Origin: Sweltsa coloradensis
Lineage: Eukaryota; Arthropoda; Insecta; Plecoptera; Chloroperlidae
DNA length: 64,000 nucleotides
Assembly: GCA_024449915.1 (NCBI GenBank)
Contig: JAMZAV010000004.1
Span: 434,001 to 498,000, forward strand
Direction: 5' to 3'
Shown: positions 56,801-64,000 of the stretch, in pieces
How positions within the stretch are numbered: position 1 is the first letter of the stretch
How the letters are laid out: every line of letters starts with the position of its first letter
Translations under genes and position numbers: made by a program
Notes under the pieces: generated by a model
The model's input: only the letters and a program-made list of their open reading frames with translations
Database searches by the model: none
Told to the model about the DNA's origin: nothing

Positions 56801-57655
56801 TTTTTTTATTAGCAATAAAGTTTTTTTTACAGTATTAATACAGTAATTACATTTTTATTTGATTGCCCACAAAGCTTTGATAAGCTTGTCTGTGGGTTAT
56901 ATCTAGGTGCCCGTTAGGGCGCCGCAGCCAAGCCGCGGTGCGCTACACACTCAAGCACCTTATACACCAATCAGAGTTGGGGTGATTTCGAGGTGTTACC
57001 CAGCCGTCATGTAACGTGATGTGAACTTGAAAACTATCACAATCGAGGGGATTTAGGTACCTGACAACACATGCCAAATTTTATTGGGGTACGACCATTC
57101 CTTCTTGGTGAAAAAATGTCTTCAAACATGCTCAAAATCACTTTAAGGATGTTAGCTACTGCTAGCTACTGCTACTGTCAACTGCTAACATCTAATACGT
57201 CGGCCCGCGATTCTGACCAGACGGGTGGGGCTACAATGTTCATATTTTACATGGACATTAAGGTTATAGAATGATAGTCTCTTTTGAAAAAAAAAGTTGA
57301 AAAAGTTTGTTGGAAGGCTTCCAAATAAAGGTTTTAAAATAAGCCTTAAACACTTGGCATATAATCAACAAGTAACCATAGTTACTTGACACTTGTTGAC
57401 GGTATAAGCAGAGTTAGGCGGGAAAGTGCGATACGTAAACAAATGGCGGACATTTAAAAATTTTCTTCTTTGTGTGGAACGAGAAAAGGTGTCATTATAC
57501 TCTCATAAAACAAATCAGAAACCGTCCCTGGCCTAGGCCCAGATGTAGAAAATTATTATAATACAACAGTGTAGGTCTAAAGTTCCATTTGGCTATAGGA
57601 CTAGTAAAATTCATACTTACATTACATGTTTGACAAGCCTAGCCAACCCTATGCC

Positions 57656-58114
57656 AGCACAACATTGACTACGTATATCACGCACGCCAAAGCGCCTTGG
57701 TTGAAATCGCCTTCAACGAATTCGATTTGGGATCCGCCCATATATCACGCCACTACAAAGCGCGTTCTTTCAAGTCGGTTGCAGATCGGTTGCAGACAAG
57801 GTCCACTGGATTTCCGCTAGGCGACGTTCGACATTAACATGAGTTGGCGGTGTGTTTCAAAACGGAAATATACATATGGCTGTGGATGCGCACGCACAAC
57901 ACGAAGATATCGCGAAGCTGCACGAAGCCGCTTTGAAGTGTATACCACGTAAGGTCAAGGCGATTTGGTTCCCTCCAAGTCGATTCTAAAAGCGAGTTGA
58001 ACGGAAGCGCTTCGAGACAAATTCAACGCATATATCACTGTCTGCAATCGGCTGGAACCAAGGCGATTTCAACCATGGCGCTTTGAACGTGCGTGATATA
58101 CGTAGTCATTGTTT
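57656..58114. mobile_element. TIR element in the DNAJC9 intron
   Basis: Ends ATTGACTACGTATATCACGC / GCGTGATATACGTAGTCAT continue as inverted repeats for about 50 bp (CAAAGCGCC.TGGTTGAAATCG). AAGGCGATTT-type motifs recur inside near both ends. Target duplication not determined. Confidence 0.75.
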
Positions 58115-58641
58115 TGATATGAACTTGCTCAACTGTTTGTTTACATAATTGCAACAATCAAATCATTTCATACAAACTTGTCTTTCGATTGGCCCACGTT
58201 TATGAAGGCACTGCCATCTAGAATAAATATAGAACTTTTTCGAGCTCTTTGCTATACTCAAATCTTTTTAAAGTGTTTGGATTTCGTGATACTCTTTCAA
58301 CCATAGGGTTTAATATCAATGCTTTCAACTCACAACCCATGACGTTTTCCACGATACCGTTCAGGAATACCAATTCCTTCGAAAACGAAAACGACTTCGT
58401 TTTCAAATTGCGTTTTCTACTCATCTCCCACGAACTCAAGAATTGGGGTCCAGTCCTTATACCGTCGTTATACCATGGTTATACCACCTATACCCAGGAT
58501 GTACATGAATCCGGGTCTAGATATTTACATCCTATATTGTTACTGCTAATACCATAGAATTTAAATCAACTTTGATAAAAATATTATATTTTAGCAAATA
58601 ATTTTGTAATGGAACTTGAAAAAGTAATGAGATCACACACA

Positions 58642-59000
58642 TAACAAAAACTTGTAGAAATACAGCCAAACCTTACACACTCAAAAGGAATGAGATCTAA
58701 AAAAAGGGCCAAGCTCATCTACCCTTCTACATAAACGTACAGTGTCCCATAACAGCATCCTCGAAAAGCTTGGCAAAATAGAATTTGCATGTTTACGTTT
58801 AAATTAATTACAAAAAAAGAACTTTGATAAACTATTACGTTAAATTAATAATCGCAAATTCTATTTTGAAAAGCTTTTCGAGGATGCTGTTATGGGACAC
58901 TGTACGTTTATGTGGAAGGGTAGATGAGCTTGGCCCTTTTTTTAGATCTCATTCCTTTTGAGTGTGTAAGGTTTGGCTGTATTTCTACAAGTTTTTGTTA
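58642..59000. mobile_element. Fold-back element, ~142-bp arms
   Basis: Arms 58642-58783 and 58857-59000 are near-perfect inverted copies (TAACAAAAACTTGTAGAAAT...; AGTGTCCCATAACAGCATCC). The AT-rich spacer is about 73 bp. Confidence 0.78.
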
Positions 59001-59664
59001 CATGCTTTCTTATTACAATTATTACATACTAAAGTTACATGCTAGACTGATACGGAATGCAGAGTACAAGGCAAATTCCTACAGAAAGTTTAACAATATA
59101 AATTATAAAGACTTATTAACCAATTAATATTTGAATAACAAAACACAAAACTAAAATGAACAGTTACTTTACAAAAAGAGCTAAAAAGGAAAAGGAGAAT
59201 AATGCTACAGTAAATTGGACAAAAGAAACTCTTTAACTCTTATCTTGACTTGGCTCAATCTATCCAATTCTTTTAATTCCAGCGGCAACAGATTAAAACT
59301 CTGCGGCACACTGACCTGTAGAGATCGTTCACTATATTTGTTTGCTGTCAAAGGAACTCTGTAGTCATTTGCGGCTTTTGCTCTTGTATATAATATGGTA
59401 TGGTCAATTTTAATCTTGTGTTCATCATTATAATAAAATTCAGTTATTAACTTTTATGTACATAACATTTACGGGAAGCAAATCAGTTATTTTGAATAAC
59501 TCGTTTGACGAACTATGATCTGTTACCGTATATGATTGGGTAGCATTGTTTTTAATATATTTTTCTGTAAACTTTCTATTTGGTTATTCCCCAGGCCAAC
59601 AGTGCATACGAGATGGTTGACTCAACCATGGCGATATAAACCATTTGTAGTAAACTATATGGGA

Positions 59665-59737
<73 letters not shown>

Positions 59738-60955
59738 CTAGGCCCAATACTTTATTAAAATATGTGATACAAATGATACAAATATGTGAACAGCACAACA
59801 CAAGTAGATATCTGAAAAAATGTTGTTCTTTGCCCGTGACACTTCATTACTTCTAATGCAAAAGATCTAGGGTTCAATCATGGGTAGGAAATGTGCTTGT
59901 TTACCACCTGATGGTGTTGACTAAGATAGAGAGAGAGAGAAGAGAGAGAGAGAGAACAATATCATGCGCGAACAAGAAGCGCGTTCGATCCAACTCAGCT
60001 GACCGGCGAGTAGCCTACATGATTGTGGGATAAGAATTTGCGATGTATGCATATTATGTTTTAACAGATTACGAAATCTGTAATCACGACACATGGGACT
60101 TATTCCTGGACAAGTCGACTTATCTTTATTCCCAGGCTTATCTTGCGACGAGAGCTAAGCACGGGCAATAGTGAGAGATTCTGGGTATGTGGGAAATAAT
60201 TTACTTGCCCAACCACTCTTTTTACATGCCCCGGGCATCTTGGGCATGGTATTTTTTTAGCCCTGACATGATACTGAAAACTAAAATGTTGATGCAAATT
60301 CTAAGAAAATTCAAATTCTTTGGCCTATGTTTGCATGTAGGTAATGTTAGCTCAATTCTTGAAAATCAATCTGGCATATTGTATTATTATATGGAAGCCT
60401 AAAAATTTTGATAAATCCTTCACATAATATTATGCAAAATACTAAATAAGTAGCTATTTTCAAGGATTTCACAGGATTTTTCAAGTATTGTATCTCCTAA
60501 GGATTTACTTAGTGGCAACCCTGGCCTATGGCATCTTGAGTTTGTAAAACCCAACAAAAGATGACTGCACATTTCTTAAATTTTCAATCATTTTACTAAA
60601 AGTTAGTGCCTTGATAACCAAGTTAGAAATTTAATCCAGGATGTGGGTGCTTCAACCGGTTAGGTCATATTGCACTGCCTGTCCACCTAGATTGAATTTA
60701 CCGAACCATTGAGGTAGGCACAAAATAGATAATGCACAATAACGTTTGATGAGACTCCATTTTTTTATAAGATAAGGATGTAGTAGGCTTTGTTATAGAT
60801 AGTGCAAACTACCGACCAAGTTTGGAAGATATTTTGACGTTTAAGCTTAGAGTAGATTTTAACTTTTAAGCTTCGAGTAGGGTACCTACATACATGCATG
60901 AGCTATTAGAAACAGGCGAGGAGAAAATATGTAATAATAACTTTTGTAAACATAC
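59001..60955. other. Rest of the DNAJC9 intron
   Basis: A (TAA)n microsatellite is at 59666-59734 and a (GA)n at about 59929-59955. Weak box-B-like sequences lie near 59868 and 60640. No gene on either strand. Confidence 0.5.
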
Positions 60956-61327
60956 CTTTGTACTTCAGTTTATAAGTATCTACTTCTTTTTTGGTCACAG
61001 GCTTGAACAGCTTACTCCAAAACTCTAGCCAGTCGACCCCGTCATCGTTACCGTCGTCCATTTCATCATCAATCCTTCCAGAATCGTCATATAAAGCCTT
61101 CTTCTCCTCATTACTCAAAATCGAATAGACTTTCCTAGAACCTGAAACTTTTCTGTAGCTTCTTCCTTCTGCTCATCGGCTTCAGCTTTGTCCGGATGCA
61201 CTTTGAGCGACAGTTTATGATACGCTTTGCGTATTTGATTCTCATTGGCATCTTTCGATATCTCCAGCACCTCATAAAGATCTTTGGTTCCAAAAAAGGT
61301 CTCACAAGACTTAAGCAAAGTAGACAT
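60956..61327 (-). CDS. DNAJC9: DNAJC9 exon 1: J domain (contains a one-base frameshift)
   Basis: The minus strand reads from [18 protein letters not shown] into a J domain with helix [17 protein letters not shown]; the HPD triad that stimulates Hsp70 is intact. The reading frame breaks at GGAAAGTC (61129-61136): the first frame gives LGK then leaves the family sequence, while the frame resuming one base over gives [16 protein letters not shown]. One base is missing, so the exon should be 373 nt. The exon ends TYKLKYK plus one base at donor GTATGT. An ATG 12 bases upstream (MRPN) is an alternative start; MSTLL fits the family length better. DNAJC9 is an Hsc70 co-chaperone that also binds histone H3-H4 in the nucleus. 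Confidence 0.9.
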
Positions 61328-61339
61328 ATTTGGCCTCAT

Positions 61340-62520
61340 GAATGTTTTAAATTTTTTAAATTTACAAATGGTACCAGTACTGTTTGAATTTTTAAAGAGA
61401 AGAAATATAAAATGGTTTTAACATAACTGGCTGAGTGGCTGTAGACTTCAGCTGGCACAAAAATATTTTAGAATTTCCGCTGAAAATAAACTAGCACAGT
61501 ATTAGATAAATGTGAATTGTAGGCTTACCTACATGTTCAAATCGTCAAGTAGGCTTAGTTCAATTTACGAACGCCGAGTGGAGTAGGCATACCAACTGTA
61601 ACCCAAGTACACCCGGGGACGTAATTAAATCAAGGTCATTCTCATGGGTAATCTTTTACCAACACCAGACACTCGGTAAATCTAGGTTTTGTTCTAAAAT
61701 GCACTTTAAAAAGTCACAGCAAGCTAGAACTAAATACACAACTAGCCCAGCAACAAGGCAAGGCTTGCCCTATTTATGTCACTTCAAAAACTGGCCCTAA
61801 TTGATTTCTACACTAGAAATAAGCCTATGCTAAGGTTTGGTGAATCCATTTATGTATATAAAATTACAAACCTTGCTCTAATATTAACTACACCCTGGGT
61901 CCAGTGTTTAAAAGTCCCAATCTAGGCCAAATGCTACGTAAAATAGGGCCGCCAAGTTTTCTCATGGATGGTTATGTAACAAAATTCTCCCCACGAGGTC
62001 TTTCGAGCCCACGTTCGGGTGACAAATGTAACAACATTGCCTAGTCTGCGACTTGTAAAATTTAAATAGCCCATGTATGCATTGAAATAACTAAACAAAA
62101 TCTAGCTGATTGTCACTATGGTGATCTTCAGAAAATCTATGTATTGTTAATAACAAAAGCAATCGCCAACAAACCTAATTCCGGTCCCATTGTAGAATAT
62201 TGTAGTATGACCAAATCTCATAAATATTTAACATTCAGACTTTGAATAAATATTGTAAAACTAAAATTGAAAAGGCAAAATCCCCCAAAATGATAAGTTA
62301 AAAACCAACCTACAAAATAGGCTAGCTAGTTTAAATCACCTCAAAGGTCCCAGTCAAATACACCGTACACTCACCATAAAATTCCAGTCTCAGCATGACA
62401 ACTCAGCAGGGAAAACTACTGAAAAGCCTAAATAAAGAAACCACTAAAATATATTAAATTTAGATAAAATATTCAATTCAAGATTGATAAGTTTAAAGGT
62501 TCCATGACCATATATATATT
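61340..62520. other. Upstream flank of DNAJC9 (minus strand)
   Basis: Should contain the DNAJC9 promoter and 5' UTR. I see no clear TATA box, CpG-rich block or upstream exon. Confidence 0.4.
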
Positions 62521-62753
62521 GTGACAGTTTGGTACGCAAATCTCCTCAGAGGGTACAGCTGTCACACTCCTTGTCCTACCTATCAGCGCTGATTCAGCAG
62601 ACGGTTGAAGCACCCTTGAATCAACTAAACTTAAAAATCTATTATTTAACTGTATCCTACCTTAGGCCTACCAATCAACTCAATATTTTCCTGGATACTC
62701 AACATATGGCTCGTTCATTCCTCTAACAACTTGTTGTTTTCCTAGTTTAGTTA

Positions 62754-63561
62754 AAGTCTTGTTACACTATCAACATGTTGACGCAACATGTTGACTCAAC
62801 TTGTTGACAAGACTACACTCTGTGTGTGTCACCTCCATCAACATGTTGACGGACATTTGGAACATTCCGTCGAGAGAACTGCCACTTCGAAACTGTTTCA
62901 TACCAAAATAGATAGTAATTACGTACATATGCCATATACAGCTGTGAATAACATTAAAAAAGTATTGGCAGATCGATATAAAAGAGTTAAAAGTGTCGTA
63001 ATTGCCATCCCGAAGCTTTTATGTTCATCTCGAGTCTGCGTGTGTATCTGATGGGCTAATGAGTACCACTCTAAGCGGCGCAGGATTCCAGTTCGCTGCT
63101 GGCTCAACGGTGAGAGCGCTCGGCTACCACGCAAAGGGTCCCCGGTTCGAGTCTCGTTTGGGAAAACTTTTTTACCATTTTTTACTCACCCCATCATTAT
63201 TGTTTGTGTCTTATCTGAAACGGGTACGATTTTTATAACTTTTCAGTGTAAATTACTCGCATAAATAAGTCTTTCTTCCCACAAAATTTGCTTTATAATA
63301 GCCCACACCATGGATCAACTAAACGAAATGATCACGTGACAAAATATCGGTCAGCCATTGGTTGAACGTCGTCAACATCTGGTCAACATTTCTCAAAAGT
63401 TGAACTTGTTCAACTTCTTGTCAACATATTGCCGTGGTCGTCAATGTTGAGTCAACATATTTCAGTGTGTGACAGCAGCATCACATTTCAATGCTATCTA
63501 CATCTGGTCAACAAGTTGAGTCAACATGTTGCGTCAACATGTTGATAGTGTAACAAGACTT
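62754..63561. mobile_element. 808-bp TIR element with TTA duplication and subterminal repeats
   Basis: Ends AAGTCTTGTTACACTATCAA and the inverse, about 55 bp, flanked by TTA (62751-62753 and 63562-63564). The unoccupied related site at about 55490 reads TTTTGTTAGTAAAA. Many TCAACATGTTGA-type motifs lie near both ends. A tRNA-like stretch is at 63098-63165 (TGGCTCAACGGTGAGAGCGC, CCGGTTCGAGTC). A 3-bp TTA/TAA duplication fits PIF/Harbinger-like transposition, but the termini are unusual. Confidence 0.82.
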
Positions 63562-63597
63562 TTAGTAAAATCAGCTCAAAATCAATTTAGTTTTTAG

Positions 63598-64000
63598 TAG
63601 GGGTGTGAGAGTCCTGATTTTTGAATTCGAGTCGAGTCCGAGTCAGAGTCCTAAAAATTACTCGATTTCGAGTCCAATTCGAGTCTTAAGTAGGCGTACA
63701 CAGTACCTTCCGCAAATGTTGATTCAAACATTATATTGACATATTTTAATTAGTTGTGCCAAAAAAGGTCAAAACTTCCAAGAAGAATACAAATTTGTAT
63801 CAAAAGACTGAGGTTACTATTCTGACTAATCAGAGTTGGTAAGGTAGTGCCAAAAATAGATAACGATTTTTTACGTTTTTACACTCAACCGCGGTGCCGC
63901 GACCCAGCACCTCATCCAAAATCGTAAAAAAAAAAAAATTGAGACTCGATTTTGAATCCCAAATACTCGAGTTCGAGTCGAATCCCAAATACCCGACTCG
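63598..64000. mobile_element. Element with GAGTCGAGTC-rich end, cut by window edge
   Basis: Begins TAGGGGTGTGAGAGTCCTGA and carries GAATTCGAGTCGAGTCCGAG. Inverse-like ACTCGAGTTCGAGTCG appears near 63965-63998. It interrupts sequence continuous in the paralog at about 55540. A hAT-type end is plausible; the right end is not in the window. Confidence 0.5.

Noticed and set aside
63098..63165. Functional tRNA gene inside the 808-bp element
   Set aside because: A and B boxes are good, but the anticodon stem does not pair and the acceptor ends do not match.

Overview
The window is animal nuclear DNA, most likely from a marine invertebrate; I cannot name the species. Evidence: split genes with GT-AG introns, GC-rich coding exons in an AT-rich background, and many dispersed repeats (tRNA- and 5S-headed SINEs, LINE fragments with RNase H, Penelope-like tails, hAT-, pogo- and piggyBac-like non-autonomous DNA transposons). 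There are no operons, CRISPR arrays or bacterial features.

Region 1 (1-23471) has no gene I can support. It is a mosaic of repeats: hAT-like elements, a tandem SINE duplication at 491-1391, an 8-bp-TSD MITE at 1970-2297, a Penelope-like fold-back at 10172-10668, a LINE C-terminus at 19925-20360 and a 0.7-kb direct repeat (17063-17789 and 20642-21333).

Region 2 (23472-50884, + strand) holds 14 consecutive exons of one large extracellular protein. It has a possible signal-peptide remnant, one laminin-G domain, 19 complete EGF repeats and the start of a twentieth with a long insertion. All exon phases fit. Many repeats carry calcium-binding and Notch-type O-glucose and O-fucose consensus sites. 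Both ends are missing: there is no ATG exon, and no exon after 50884 is visible. It is a crumbs/uninflatable/Notch-like cell-surface or matrix protein; the exact family is unresolved.

Region 3 (50885-64000) contains DNAJC9 on the minus strand in two exons (61327-60956 and 56289-55898). DNAJC9 is a J-domain co-chaperone and H3-H4 histone chaperone. A one-base deletion in exon 1 breaks its frame. Around it lie a near-perfect 626-bp palindrome with TTAA flanks, a 5S rRNA-headed SINE, a 776-bp hAT element, and an 808-bp inverted-repeat element whose unoccupied counterpart is visible at 55.49 kb.

The two genes converge and have no evident functional link. No new gene system was found. The most unusual content is the transposable elements: 5S-headed SINE, fold-back elements, LINE/SINE tail sharing, and elements with reconstructible target sites.
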